Source: Mycobacterium sp. AZCC_0083 | Lineage (GTDB): Bacteria > Actinomycetota > Actinomycetes > Mycobacteriales > Mycobacteriaceae | Assembly: GCF_014202335.1 (NCBI RefSeq) | Contig: NZ_JACHGP010000003.1 | Location: forward strand, 434,001-498,000 | Direction of reading: 5' to 3' | DNA: 64,000 nucleotides | In this document: positions 56,631-64,000 of the stretch, piece by piece | Layout: each line of letters opens with the position of its first letter | How positions within the stretch are numbered: position 1 is the first letter of the stretch | Notes under the pieces: model-generated | Database searches by the model: none | Told to the model about the DNA's origin: nothing | The model's input: only the letters and a program-made list of their open reading frames with translations | Translations under genes and position numbers: made by a program

Positions 56631-57980
56631 TCATCCCTTCTCCCCGTCGGCCACGATCGACCGCGCCGTCTCGTCCGACCAGACACCGAGCAGGTCGGCA
56701 AGATCGACGATCGAGATCCGCTCCCGCAGGAGGTGCGAATTTCTCAGAGCCCAGAACAGCATGTCGCCGTCGTAGCCGACGCCGAGATCCTTCGCCCGGG
56801 TCGGGAGACCGCTCGCCTGGCCTAGCTCGTCGAATTCTTCCGGCGACGGCACCGTGAGCGACGCAGCGAACGTCTCCCAGTCCGAAACCAGTGTCTCGAC
56901 CGCGGATTGGTGTGCGAGCAGCCACTTCCGTTTTGCGGAGTAGGCCGTCCAGCACTCCTCGGCGGTCTGCGGGTCGAACCCGGCGAATGCGCGTGCCACG
57001 GCGTCGCGGCCTGTCTTTTCGTCGGGCACCCGGACCTTCGCATCCGTCGACCGGATCGTCCGGTCCACGAGCTGCCAAACCCGCACGGCCAGCCGCGTCG
57101 CTACCGTGACCTGCATGCCGTGGGCAGCGGCCGGCCTTCGCTGACGGCTGCGGGTCATCTCCAGCAAGTGGGAGACCGCATGCTCGGTGCCCGATGCCGG
57201 TGCCGTCGAGCCCACGATCCCCATCGACAGGCCACTGGCCGCCAGCAGCCGGGCGAGATCGGCAAGGCCTGCCGGCTCGGCGTCGCGGGCGGCTCGGGCG
57301 AGGGTCGGAAGGGCTGGAATCGCGGCAAGGACACCCTCGACGACCGCGGGGTCGTAGCGGGGACCGTGGTCGAGTCGGGCCGCGAGTTGCCACTCCGCGA
57401 CCGCGTTGGGCACCGTCGACAGGTCACCGACCCCGGCGAGATTCAACTGCCACGGTGCCGAGGTGAGGATATCGGTGTCGGCGACGAGGACGTCGGGCCA
57501 TCTGGATTGGACGGTGCGTTTCGCGCCTGCCACTACCAGGACGCTGCGGTCGGCGATGAAACCGTTGATGCTGCAGGCGGTTTGGACCGCCACGTGACGG
57601 CTACCGGTGCGCTGTGCGGTGACCTTCGCGACGTCCGTTAGCGTCCCGGATCCTACGGAAATGAGCAGCCGGTTAGCGCCGACCTCGGCGATCGCGCGCT
57701 CGACAGTCTCCTCGTTGGCGCGAACCGTCCCGGTGCCGAGTTGGACGACCGGGCACTGCCCGAGCTGCGCGGCGAGCCGCTCCACGACCGGCCCTGCCGG
57801 CGTGCAATACGGGCAGCCGTCGCTGAGTATCACCGGTTTCCCCGCCAGTCGCACGCAACTGTCGGTGAGCGCGCGGTCGAGGACCGAGGCCCCGATGCGG
57901 ACGTCCACCTCGGGTAGGTCGGCGTAGCCTCCCGCGCGCAGGGCCCCGAGGAGCGCGCTTGGTTCGGGCACGGTGATCAT
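56631..57980 (-). CDS. sn-Glycerol-1-phosphate-dehydrogenase-like (AraM/EgsA) Fe-ADH-fold enzyme
   Basis: A 449-residue member of the G1PDH branch of the iron-type dehydrogenases. NAD region LLISVGSGTLTDVAKVTAQR; substrate loop VQTACSINGFIADRSVLVVA and KRTVQSRWPDVLVADTDILT; metal ligands Asp in GVGDLS, His in TEHAVSHLLEM and His in AAHGMQVTVAT. The match to archaeal and Bacillus G1PDH motifs is close. G1PDH reduces DHAP to G1P; here a related phospho-alcohol is expected because the kinase gene overlaps it by ATGA (57977-57980). Bacteria rarely make G1P lipids and no G1P prenyltransferase is present, so a catabolic role is more likely. Confidence 0.85.
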   Translation of the reverse strand: MITVPEPSALLGALRAGGYADLPEVDVRIGASVLDRALTDSCVRLAGKPVILSDGCPYCTPAGPVVERLAAQLGQCPVVQLGTGTVRANEETVERAIAEVGANRLLISVGSGTLTDVAKVTAQRTGSRHVAVQTACSINGFIADRSVLVVAGAKRTVQSRWPDVLVADTDILTSAPWQLNLAGVGDLSTVPNAVAEWQLAARLDHGPRYDPAVVEGVLAAIPALPTLARAARDAEPAGLADLARLLAASGLSMGIVGSTAPASGTEHAVSHLLEMTRSRQRRPAAAHGMQVTVATRLAVRVWQLVDRTIRSTDAKVRVPDEKTGRDAVARAFAGFDPQTAEECWTAYSAKRKWLLAHQSAVETLVSDWETFAASLTVPSPEEFDELGQASGLPTRAKDLGVGYDGDMLFWALRNSHLLRERISIVDLADLLGVWSDETARSIVADGEKG

Positions 57981-59446
57981 CGGGCCAGCGCGGTCTCGAC
58001 CGCATCGAACGCGGCGAGATAGCGTCCGTAGGCGTCGGCGTACTTCTTGGTCGCCTCGGGGTCGGGGTCGATGGCGGCCGGAGCGAGCCGGACGGCAACC
58101 GAAGCCGCAGTGAAGTCCGCGAAGAACCCAGTGCCCACCCCGGCGACCATCGCGGCGCCGACCGCGGTGGCCTCCTCGGTCAGCACGCGCCGCACTGGCC
58201 TGCCGAGCACACTGGCCTTGATCGCCGCCCACAAGTTGTCGCGCGCGCCACCGCCGACGATCCGTATCTCGCCGCGACCCAGGCCGAGCGCGTCGAGTCG
58301 TTCGACGATGTCGCGCAACGCATATGCACATCCTTCGAGCACGGCCCGTGCGACGTGCGACGGCGTGTGGTTCATCGCGAGGCCGAGCAGGCCCCCACGC
58401 ATCTGGTCGTTCCACCGCGGTGCCGTCGACCCCGACAACGCGGGCAGGAACAGCACGCCCTCGCTAGCCGGTGGCGCCGCCAACGCCAGGGTGAATACCT
58501 CGGCCTGCGTGACACCGAGCAGGGCGGCGAGCCAGAGCGTGCTGCCGCCACTGACGAATCCGGGATTCTCGATCAGCCACGAACCTGGCACCGCATGACC
58601 GTGTGTCTCGACGAGACAGCGGGGGTCGCGCACGGGCGCGGCGGACACCGTCGTCACCGGTTCGGCGGTACCGGTGACGTCGACGACGACACCCGCCTCG
58701 ATCGCACCGGCCCCGACCGACGCGGCGTGTTCATCTCCCGTCCCGACGACAACCGCGCAATTCGTCGTCAGGCCGAGCTCAGCGGCGATATCGGGCAGGA
58801 GGGTGCCGACCACCTCGGTTGACGGCCGGAGCGGCGCGAACATGGCCGGGTCCAGGTCGGCCGCGGAACACAGCGCAGCGTCGAAGTCACCGCGGGTGAC
58901 GTCGTAGACCATCGTCGACGATGCGTTCGCGGCGTCCTGGGCGTGCGAGCCCGTGAGGTGGTGCAGCACATACGATCCGACGGGCGCCAGCGTCGCCGCA
59001 CGGTGCCAGACAGTAGGTTCGTGGTCGCGGATCCACATCATCTTCGGTGCGCTATGCGACGCATCGGCCACCAGACCGGTCCGCTCGGCGAGAAGATCCT
59101 GACCCGCTGCCGCGACCAGTCGATCGCATTGCTCGGTGGCCCGCTTGTCCAGCCAGATGATCGCCCGTCGCAGCGGCTCACCGCCGGCATCGCAGGCGAC
59201 GACGCCATCTACCTGACTGCCCAGGCCCATCGCCAAGATCCGCGACTTTTCGACGCCTGCCGTCGCCATCCGGACGGCGTCACGAAGTGCGGTGCAGTAG
59301 GTGTGCGGGTCCTGCTCCGCCCAGCCGTCGTGCTCGTGGATCATGGCGAGCGCAGCCGAACCGGTGGCCACGACGTCACCACCCTCGTCGACGAGAACAA
59401 CCTTGACGCTCTGCGAGCCGACGTCGGCTCCTAGGGCCAGAGACAC
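57977..59446 (-). CDS. FGGY-family carbohydrate/polyol kinase
   Basis: A 489-residue two-domain kinase: GADVGSQSVKVVLVDEGGDV (first phosphate loop), WAEQDPHTYCTALRDAVRMA, IIWLDKRATEQCDRLV, and the FGGY second signature region VLEGCAYALRDIVERLDALG with RIVGGGARDNLWAAIKASVL and TEEATAVGAAMVAG. It resembles xylulokinases but could phosphorylate another polyol or sugar. GTG 59446 has GGGAAG upstream, 13 bp after the permease stop. It would trap the substrate imported by the permease. Confidence 0.9.
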   Translation of the reverse strand: MSLALGADVGSQSVKVVLVDEGGDVVATGSAALAMIHEHDGWAEQDPHTYCTALRDAVRMATAGVEKSRILAMGLGSQVDGVVACDAGGEPLRRAIIWLDKRATEQCDRLVAAAGQDLLAERTGLVADASHSAPKMMWIRDHEPTVWHRAATLAPVGSYVLHHLTGSHAQDAANASSTMVYDVTRGDFDAALCSAADLDPAMFAPLRPSTEVVGTLLPDIAAELGLTTNCAVVVGTGDEHAASVGAGAIEAGVVVDVTGTAEPVTTVSAAPVRDPRCLVETHGHAVPGSWLIENPGFVSGGSTLWLAALLGVTQAEVFTLALAAPPASEGVLFLPALSGSTAPRWNDQMRGGLLGLAMNHTPSHVARAVLEGCAYALRDIVERLDALGLGRGEIRIVGGGARDNLWAAIKASVLGRPVRRVLTEEATAVGAAMVAGVGTGFFADFTAASVAVRLAPAAIDPDPEATKKYADAYGRYLAAFDAVETALAR

Positions 59447-59459
59447 GCCTTCCCTCAGA

Positions 59460-61034
59460 TCACGGTGAGCGAGTTGACGTATCGTCGGCCGCGATCTCGG
59501 TGACGGAGACCGTGCCGTAGCCCTCCTGTTCCAGGTTCGCTCCGTGCTGCCCGTGCGACATCGCGAACTCCTCTTCCGGAGACAGCACCAACTTGTGCCG
59601 CCCTGCGACCGCGAAGTAGAGCACTCCGATCAGGAAGTAGATGAGCGTGCCGACGACACCGGGCCGGTAGTCCGCATTGAAGAAGAGAGAGATGAGCGCA
59701 ACCAATGCGATCGCGCCCGCCACCGCGGCACCCCAGACCCCCACCGGGCTGCGGTACGGCCGGACGATGTTCGGCAGCTTGCGCCGCAGCAGGATGAACG
59801 CCAGGCACTGCATGAAGTAGGAGATCACCGCGCCGAATACGGCCATGTACAGCAGCGCACCGACGATCTTGCCCGCCAGTGCGTTCTCGCTCTGACCGAG
59901 GAAGTAGATCAGCAGCGCCAGTACGTACCCCACCACCGCACCGGCGATGAGCGCGACGTACGGCGTATTTCTGGTTGGGTGGGTGATCGACAGACTCTTC
60001 GGGAAGTATCCCGCGCGAGACAGCGAGTACGTGTTGCGACCATAGGCATAGATGATCGTGAAGAAACTGGCGATCAGCCCGATCAGCCCGATAAGCGCGA
60101 GCACGGAGGCCGCCGTGCCCTCCCCGAAGACCGCCTTGAAACCATCGAACAACGGGGTCGCCGACGTTCCGATGCTCGCCGCTCCGCCGCCGACGCCCGT
60201 GTTCAGGAACAGGGTGAGAACCGCGAAGAGGACCAGCGTATTGAGCCCCCAGATCGTCGCACGGGGAATGTCCCGCTTCGGATCGTGAGACTCCTCCGCG
60301 GCCAGCGGCAGTTCCTCGATCGCCAGGTAGAACCAGATCGCGAACGGCAGGGCGGGGAAGATTCCGGCGATGCCCTTGGGCAGGAAACTGCTGCCGCCTT
60401 CGTCCGGTGGGATATTGGTGAGCAGGCTGGCATCGAAGGACCCCGTGAAGAGCACGGCAAGGAAGAAGAACCCAAGGATGCCGAGCGCTGCCACCGTGAT
60501 CACCACGGTGAACCGCATGGTGATCTCGATGCCGAGGATGTTGATCCCGACGAAGATGATGTAGTAGAGCGCCCACCAGAGCACTGGGCTGTTCCACCAC
60601 CCGTCGGCTCCGGTCAGGTCGAAAACGATGTCGTGCGAAAGGAATCCCATCGCGCCCACGACGACCGCGGGGGTGATGACGTATTCCATGTTCTCGGCCA
60701 ACCCGGTGACGAATCCGCCCCACGGGCCCATCGCCGAGCGCGAGAACGAGTAAGCACCGCCCGTGTGGGGAAGTGCGGGCGACATCTCGGCGATGCTGTA
60801 ACAGAGGCCGTAGTACATGATCGTGATGACGACGCCGGCGATCAGGAGACCACCAAAGCCACCAGCGTCAAGGCCGAGGTTCCAGCCGTAGAAATCCCCT
60901 GAGATGACCGCGCCGACTCCGAGTGCCCACAGCGACCAGAAGGCGGCGTGACGACGCAATTTGCGCCGTTCGAAATAGCCGTGCTCCGCGTCGTGATACG
61001 TGACCGAGCCTACTGCCCGCGTGTTCTCCGCCAT
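59460..61034 (-). CDS. APC-superfamily permease, ethanolamine-transporter (EAT) type
   Basis: A 524-residue, 12-helix permease. ATG 61034 has GAGGAGG just upstream; an ATG at 61109 has none and would lie in the promoter. The EAT-type N-terminus is clear: YFERRKLRRHAAFWSLWALG, VGAVISGDFYGWNLGL, IAEMSPALPHTGGAYSFSRS, MGPWGGFVTGLAENMEYVIT. EAT permeases carry ethanolamine and related amino-alcohols or amino acids. The C-terminal tail (LVLSPEEEFAMSHGQHGANL ...) is soluble. No ethanolamine ammonia-lyase genes are present, so simple ethanolamine degradation is not supported. Confidence 0.88.
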   Translation of the reverse strand: MAENTRAVGSVTYHDAEHGYFERRKLRRHAAFWSLWALGVGAVISGDFYGWNLGLDAGGFGGLLIAGVVITIMYYGLCYSIAEMSPALPHTGGAYSFSRSAMGPWGGFVTGLAENMEYVITPAVVVGAMGFLSHDIVFDLTGADGWWNSPVLWWALYYIIFVGINILGIEITMRFTVVITVAALGILGFFFLAVLFTGSFDASLLTNIPPDEGGSSFLPKGIAGIFPALPFAIWFYLAIEELPLAAEESHDPKRDIPRATIWGLNTLVLFAVLTLFLNTGVGGGAASIGTSATPLFDGFKAVFGEGTAASVLALIGLIGLIASFFTIIYAYGRNTYSLSRAGYFPKSLSITHPTRNTPYVALIAGAVVGYVLALLIYFLGQSENALAGKIVGALLYMAVFGAVISYFMQCLAFILLRRKLPNIVRPYRSPVGVWGAAVAGAIALVALISLFFNADYRPGVVGTLIYFLIGVLYFAVAGRHKLVLSPEEEFAMSHGQHGANLEQEGYGTVSVTEIAADDTSTRSP

Positions 61035-61058
61035 GGCCCCTCCTCGGGATTGAGGCGC

Positions 61059-61077
61059 AAAGTTGTCAGACAACTTT
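61059..61077. promoter_or_regulatory. Perfect palindromic operator of the permease operon
   Basis: AAAGTTGTC-A-GACAACTTT, 9-bp arms around one base. It matches the style of HutC-subfamily GntR operators (TTGTC/GACAA core). It lies across the expected transcription start of the 61034 gene, 25 bp before its ATG. Confidence 0.8.
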
Positions 61078-61079
61078 CT

Positions 61080-61109
61080 AGAATAATGACTGTTAGATCC
61101 GGCCGTCAA
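61080..61109 (-). promoter_or_regulatory. SigA-like promoter of the permease operon
   Basis: On the minus strand, TTGACG (61109-61104) and TATTCT (61085-61080) are 18 bp apart. The predicted start falls about 61073, inside the palindrome. Confidence 0.6.
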
Positions 61110-61255
61110 GGATCAAGGCGGCATCTGATACGGCCTCGGATCCGACCATCGAGTTCGGTCAGCTCCGGCGGGCGTTCGGTTGGCGATGTCATCACCGCAC
61201 CCAACGAAACTGGGGCACAATTGACCGTGACGGCGATCGTCAAGGAGCACTGGCG

Positions 61256-61741
61256 ATGCATGAGCTGAAACGCGGGATAGGCACTTTTGGACATCACCAT
61301 GTCGACGACTCGCTGCGGAGCACCTTCGCCGAGGCGTCCGTCATCACGCGCGTGATCGCGGAGCTGTCCGCGACCCGGCTCGACAAGCAGCTCGTGGCCG
61401 GCCTGGCACCACGTCCCGCCAGCGCCCTCGCGGCTCACGTGGCACGATTGGCGTCACCTGGCGAGCGAAACAAGCTCGCGCAGGCGCTGAAAAACAGTGT
61501 GTCCGAGGCGCACTCACGCCGGAACCCGATGTCGCCAGGAGTCCCCGTCAACCGGGCAGGCGTCGCAGCCGCGTTGGATGTCATCGACCAAGTTACGCTG
61601 CGCCTGCTTGGTCCGGGCCCGGTGAGCGCGCGTGGTGTCGCGCGGCTACGCCTGCTGCTGTCCGACGGTGCCGGGCCGATGTACTGGTCCGGCAGTGGCG
61701 ACCTGGGCGCCGAACTGCGCGTCGTGCTCGCCGGGCTGTGA
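61256..61741 (+). CDS. Hypothetical protein
   Basis: A 161-residue, mostly helical protein with AAGGAG 8 bp before ATG 61256. It begins with HELKRGIGTFGHHH, followed by helices (LRSTFAEASVITRVIAELSA, SALAAHVARLASPGERNKLA) and a Gly/Leu-rich end (GPMYWSGSGDLGAELRVVLA). No motif recognised. It is divergent from the permease operon (221-bp gap). Confidence 0.65.
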   Translation: MHELKRGIGTFGHHHVDDSLRSTFAEASVITRVIAELSATRLDKQLVAGLAPRPASALAAHVARLASPGERNKLAQALKNSVSEAHSRRNPMSPGVPVNRAGVAAALDVIDQVTLRLLGPGPVSARGVARLRLLLSDGAGPMYWSGSGDLGAELRVVLAGL

Positions 61742-62225
61742 CCAAATCTGCCGGCGATGGGACCCAGTTGCTCGAGGAAGTTCGCTGATCAGCCGGCCAA
61801 GGCTTAAAACATTGCGAAGACGCTTCGGCGTCGTACGGCCCCGCGTCGGGGGTACGAACTGAGGATTCCGACAACTTAGTGACGATCCACGACCGACACG
61901 TAGCTGAGAACTCCATGGTCGGAAGCCCTGAGCACCGACAGATTCGGTGAGTTCCTACACCAGGCCAGGTCCACGAGGCCGGGGAACGCCTGTCCTCGTC
62001 GATTTCTGCACGAAGGTCGTTCCGACGGCGGCGGTTTCACGACCCTGACGCGGAAGTCGGCGCGTGCTGCGTCGGCGTGTCCCCTGATCGGTGGACACGA
62101 CATTCATCCGGTCTCTCCACCGGTCACCCGACATACAGCCGTCTGGATTCGCGACATAGTTATCTCATCGCCGGAACACACCGGCAGAGAAACCAAAGAG
62201 CAACCCAGACAAAAGGATTGAAGAA
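61742..62225. other. 484-bp stretch without a convincing gene
   Basis: No frame here has both a start with ribosome site and sensible composition. GACGC-TTCG-GCGTC (61819-61832) is a short UUCG-loop stem that could end the 61256 transcript. The final 80 bases before ATG 62226 are A-rich (AAACCAAAGAGCAACCCAGA) and act as the leader of the small secreted protein. Confidence 0.6.
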
Positions 62226-62450
62226 ATGACCACCATCGCCCGCAACTTCACCCGCTACTGCGCAGTCCCCGGAATGATCGGCGCCGCCGCCCTCGGCCTG
62301 GCCGGCATGGCCAACGCCACCACACAGGCACCGACCGGCCCCGGCTACTCCTACAGCCCCGACACCTACGCCAAGCCAGCACCCAGCGCCATCCCCGGCT
62401 GGCACAACAACCACGGCCCCGCCCGCATCGCCCACCTGCTCGGCAGCTAG
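62226..62450 (+). CDS. Small secreted protein
   Basis: A 74-residue protein: signal peptide with hydrophobic core MIGAAALGLAGMANA ending at an ANA cleavage site (about residue 31), leaving about 43 residues rich in Pro, Gly, Tyr and His (TGPGYSYSPDTYAKPAPSAI, PGWHNNHGPARIAHLLGS). AAAGGATTGAAGAA precedes ATG. Short exported proteins of this look are frequent in mycobacteria, without function. A strong terminator follows 12 bp after the stop. Confidence 0.75.
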   Translation: MTTIARNFTRYCAVPGMIGAAALGLAGMANATTQAPTGPGYSYSPDTYAKPAPSAIPGWHNNHGPARIAHLLGS

Positions 62451-62461
62451 ACCCCCGAACC

Positions 62462-62500
62462 CTTCAGGCCCTCCCGTATATCCCCGGGGAGGGCCTGAAG
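62462..62500 (+). terminator. Strong hairpin terminator after the small secreted gene
   Basis: A perfect 14-bp stem, CTTCAGGCCCTCCC (62462-62475) and GGGAGGGCCTGAAG (62487-62500), with an 11-base loop. Only TT-CGT follows, so it lacks a classic U-tract, as is common in mycobacteria. Confidence 0.8.
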
Positions 62501-62504
62501 TTCG

Positions 62505-62627
62505 TCATGGCTGTACAAACGGCTTGATGAAGGCGACCAGATCATCCTTGGATGGCGGCTCGTAATAGATCTTGGCCTGCGTGTCATTGTCGAAGGACAC
62601 GATCGTCTCGGTCGCGGCAATCTCCAA
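62505..62627 (-). CDS. Short open stretch, possible gene fragment
   Basis: From TTG 62627 this encodes 40 residues with normal-looking composition: LEIAATETIVSFDNDTQAKI and YYEPPSKDDLVAFIKPFVQP. The same frame is open upstream to about 62690 without a start. It lies directly downstream of the 62683-63138 gene and may be its displaced continuation or a relic. No ribosome site is seen. Confidence 0.3.
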   Translation of the reverse strand: MEIAATETIVSFDNDTQAKIYYEPPSKDDLVAFIKPFVQP

Positions 62628-62682
62628 TGCGTGGTCCGTTCCTTGGGTACCCAGGTCTCGGCCAGAAGAATAGGAGGACGGG

Positions 62683-63138
62683 TTACACGAGGATCGGTTC
62701 GGTCAACTGACCCGCGTCTTGCTTCCGCACTGCGAAGGTCGCAATCGTGTCGGCGAACTGCTTCACACTCTGCTGGTGCAAGAACAGCACGTCCTCCCCT
62801 TCGGCGCACCAACTCGGCTGCCCCTCAGCATCGTGCGATCGCCTGAACCGCAACTCGCGCACCGGTTCACAGAAGACTCTCGTCGTGGTCGTGCACGTCT
62901 GATCAGTGGTGATGTCTACCTGGATGGGCTTGCCGTCGACCCGGATCACGGTGACCGTTTCCCGCCCCTTGGCCACCCGGATCCTGCCGATCTCGGTATC
63001 GCCACCGCCTCGGGCGGCCACCTGAATGACGCCATCGCGCAATGGCACGCTGAGTTCGATCGTCCCGCAGCGAATCCGGTCAAGGCCATCAGACACGAAC
63101 ACCAGCACCACCGTACTGATAATGAATGTCGTTTGCAA
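62683..63138 (-). CDS. Hypothetical protein
   Basis: A 151-residue protein if started at TTG 63138, giving a hydrophobic start (TTFIISTVVLVFVSDGLDRI) that could be a membrane anchor; GTG starts inside that segment are alternatives. The body looks beta-rich: IELSVPLRDGVIQVAARGGG, VTVIRVDGKPIQVDITTDQT and LFLHQQSVKQFADTIATFAV. No family recognised. Codon positions look less strongly GC-biased than in neighbouring genes. Confidence 0.5.
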   Translation of the reverse strand: MQTTFIISTVVLVFVSDGLDRIRCGTIELSVPLRDGVIQVAARGGGDTEIGRIRVAKGRETVTVIRVDGKPIQVDITTDQTCTTTTRVFCEPVRELRFRRSHDAEGQPSWCAEGEDVLFLHQQSVKQFADTIATFAVRKQDAGQLTEPILV

Positions 63139-63153
63139 TAACCGGTCTGCCCA

Positions 63154-64000
63154 CTAGCCTGCCCGCGACGCCAGCCGCGAGCGCCGGTCCGGCACCCGTT
63201 CCAGACCCAGATGCCCACGCAAGGTGGTGTGGGTGTACTCGCGACGGAACAGTCCGCGGTCACGCAGGATCGGGATCACGTGGTCGACGAAGAGTTCCAG
63301 ACCGGACGGGAACACGTCGGGCATCAAGTTGAAGCCGTCTACCGCCCCAGCCAGGAACCACTCCTCGATGGCGTCGGCGATCCGCTCGGGCGAGCCCACC
63401 ACCAGCCGGTGCCAGGTGATCACCCGGTCCAGGATCTGCCGGACGGTCAGGTTGTCCCTCCGGGCCAGGTTGACCACGATGTCGCGCGCGCCCTGCGAAC
63501 CGCCCGTGGCCTCGGCGCCGTCGAGCAGCCAGTTCGGCAACGGCTTGTCCCACTCGAGTTCCGAGGCGTCCACGCTGATCTGACCGGCCAGGTGTGCAAG
63601 CCTGCGCTCACCCGCCAGGTCATTGAGCTCGCGGTTGCGCCGCTGCGCCTCTTCCTCCGTGCTGCCCAGCACGAACGACAGGCCGGGCATGATCCGAATG
63701 GCGTTGCGCGGCCTGCCGTATGCCACCGTCCTGGCCCGCAGATCGTCGGCGTTGCGCAACGCGTCGGGCAGCGACGCCTGCGCGGCGAACACCCCGTCCG
63801 CGTAGCGTGCCGCCAGGTCGAGACCGCCCGCCGAGCCGCCTGCCTGGAACAGCACGGGATGGCCTTGCGGTGAGCGCGGCAGTGTCAGCGGTCCATCGAC
63901 GCGGAAGTACTCGCCGCGGTGGTCGATGGTGCCGATCGCACCCACCTTGCTGAACGCGCCGGTGGACTTGTCCGCCAGCACGGCGTCGTCGTCCCACGAA
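63154..64000 (-). CDS. Flavin-dependent monooxygenase, NtaA/SnaA/SoxA (luciferase-like) family, C-terminal part
   Basis: The frame is open from the window edge to a stop at 63154, giving about 281 residues. Family hallmarks: SWDDDAVLADKSTGAFSKVG, IDHRGEYFRVDGPLTLPRSP, HPVLFQAGGSAGGLDLAARY and a late GSPERIADAIEEWFLAGAVD then GFNLMPDVFP. These two-component enzymes use FMNH2 from a reductase to oxidise chelators, sulphones or similar compounds. The N-terminal third lies beyond the window. Substrate unknown. Confidence 0.85.
   Translation of the reverse strand, partial: SWDDDAVLADKSTGAFSKVGAIGTIDHRGEYFRVDGPLTLPRSPQGHPVLFQAGGSAGGLDLAARYADGVFAAQASLPDALRNADDLRARTVAYGRPRNAIRIMPGLSFVLGSTEEEAQRRNRELNDLAGERRLAHLAGQISVDASELEWDKPLPNWLLDGAEATGGSQGARDIVVNLARRDNLTVRQILDRVITWHRLVVGSPERIADAIEEWFLAGAVDGFNLMPDVFPSGLELFVDHVIPILRDRGLFRREYTHTTLRGHLGLERVPDRRSRLASRAG

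Noticed and set aside
56631..58415. 594-codon version of the dehydrogenase gene starting at 58415
   Set aside because: The extra N-terminus overlaps the kinase gene and is Arg-rich; ATG 57980 gives the family length and a four-base overlap.
55114..61034. Ethanolamine utilisation operon
   Set aside because: Only the permease fits; ammonia-lyase subunits, reactivase and aldehyde dehydrogenase are all missing.
61876..62103. 75-codon minus-strand frame in the 484-bp gap
   Set aside because: No ribosome site, no recognisable structure, composition like random GC-rich sequence.
62447..62812. 121-codon frame on the minus strand over the terminator
   Set aside because: Its C-terminus would be encoded by the terminator hairpin and its composition is Arg/Pro/Ser shadow-like; another frame on that strand looks more protein-like.

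Overview
The window is high-GC DNA of a fast-growing mycobacterium (Mycolicibacterium type). The backbone matches, from memory, the M. tuberculosis segment around dnaK to purT (about Rv0350-Rv0389): hspR-dnaJ1-grpE-dnaK, purA with the Rv0356c/Rv0358/Rv0359-type neighbours, a DUF3151 gene, an Rv0361-type protein, fba, a DedA protein, a GH76 protein, an RNA methyltransferase, ttfA, clpB, a type II flavohaemoglobin and a partial purT. Many starts are GTG and many neighbouring genes overlap by four bases (ATGA or GTGA), which suggests tight operons.

Layout. 1-5.4 kb: end of a purT-like gene, a zinc-finger/antiporter divergent pair, and a hydrolase-P450-ferredoxin unit. 5.5-9 kb: thioesterase-purA and two conserved genes divergent from purA. 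9-11.2 kb: metal handling, with a CDF exporter and a copper-type unit (small His-rich membrane protein and DUF305 lipoprotein); both have promoters that look leaderless and carry operator palindromes. 11.3-18.4 kb: phosphodiester glycosidase, DUF3151, an Rv0361-like protein, a complete IS1182-type insertion sequence where mgtE sits in M. tuberculosis, fba, an alcohol dehydrogenase and DedA. 18.4-26.6 kb: one long leftward run, ttfA - SDR - lipoprotein - RNA methyltransferase - GH76 - acetoacetyl-CoA synthetase - NhaA/DsbA fusion. 26.8-31.3 kb: a flavin-dependent dehydrogenase/TetR divergent pair and clpB with an HspR box.

31.4-41 kb is accessory: a VC0807-like protein behind twin palindromes, a decayed glycosyltransferase, and a divergent purine-catabolism cluster (guanine deaminase to the left; FAD subunit and FeS/Mo subunit of a xanthine-dehydrogenase-like enzyme to the right). 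Both arms of that cluster end in a paralogous ABM-domain membrane protein. 40.9-42 kb holds a DUF559 gene bracketed by 51-bp identical hairpin repeats. 42-46.7 kb is a periplasmic copper set: cupredoxin lipoprotein, Tat metallophosphatase, and a multicopper oxidase fused to an FG-GAP-like propeller. 46.8-50.8 kb: NTF2-like protein, GAP-family membrane protein, TetR, flavohaemoglobin and aldose epimerase. 50.8-55 kb is the chaperone operon with two HspR boxes upstream.

The best candidate for an undescribed system is the leftward five-gene operon at 55.1-61.1 kb: ethanolamine-type permease, FGGY kinase, sn-glycerol-1-phosphate-dehydrogenase-like enzyme, phosphate-binding TIM barrel and HutC-type GntR regulator. 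A perfect 9-1-9 palindrome covers its predicted transcription start. The genes predict uptake, phosphorylation, oxidation and isomerisation or cleavage of a small amino-alcohol or polyol that I cannot name. The last 3 kb holds small hypothetical or secreted proteins and a truncated FMN monooxygenase.
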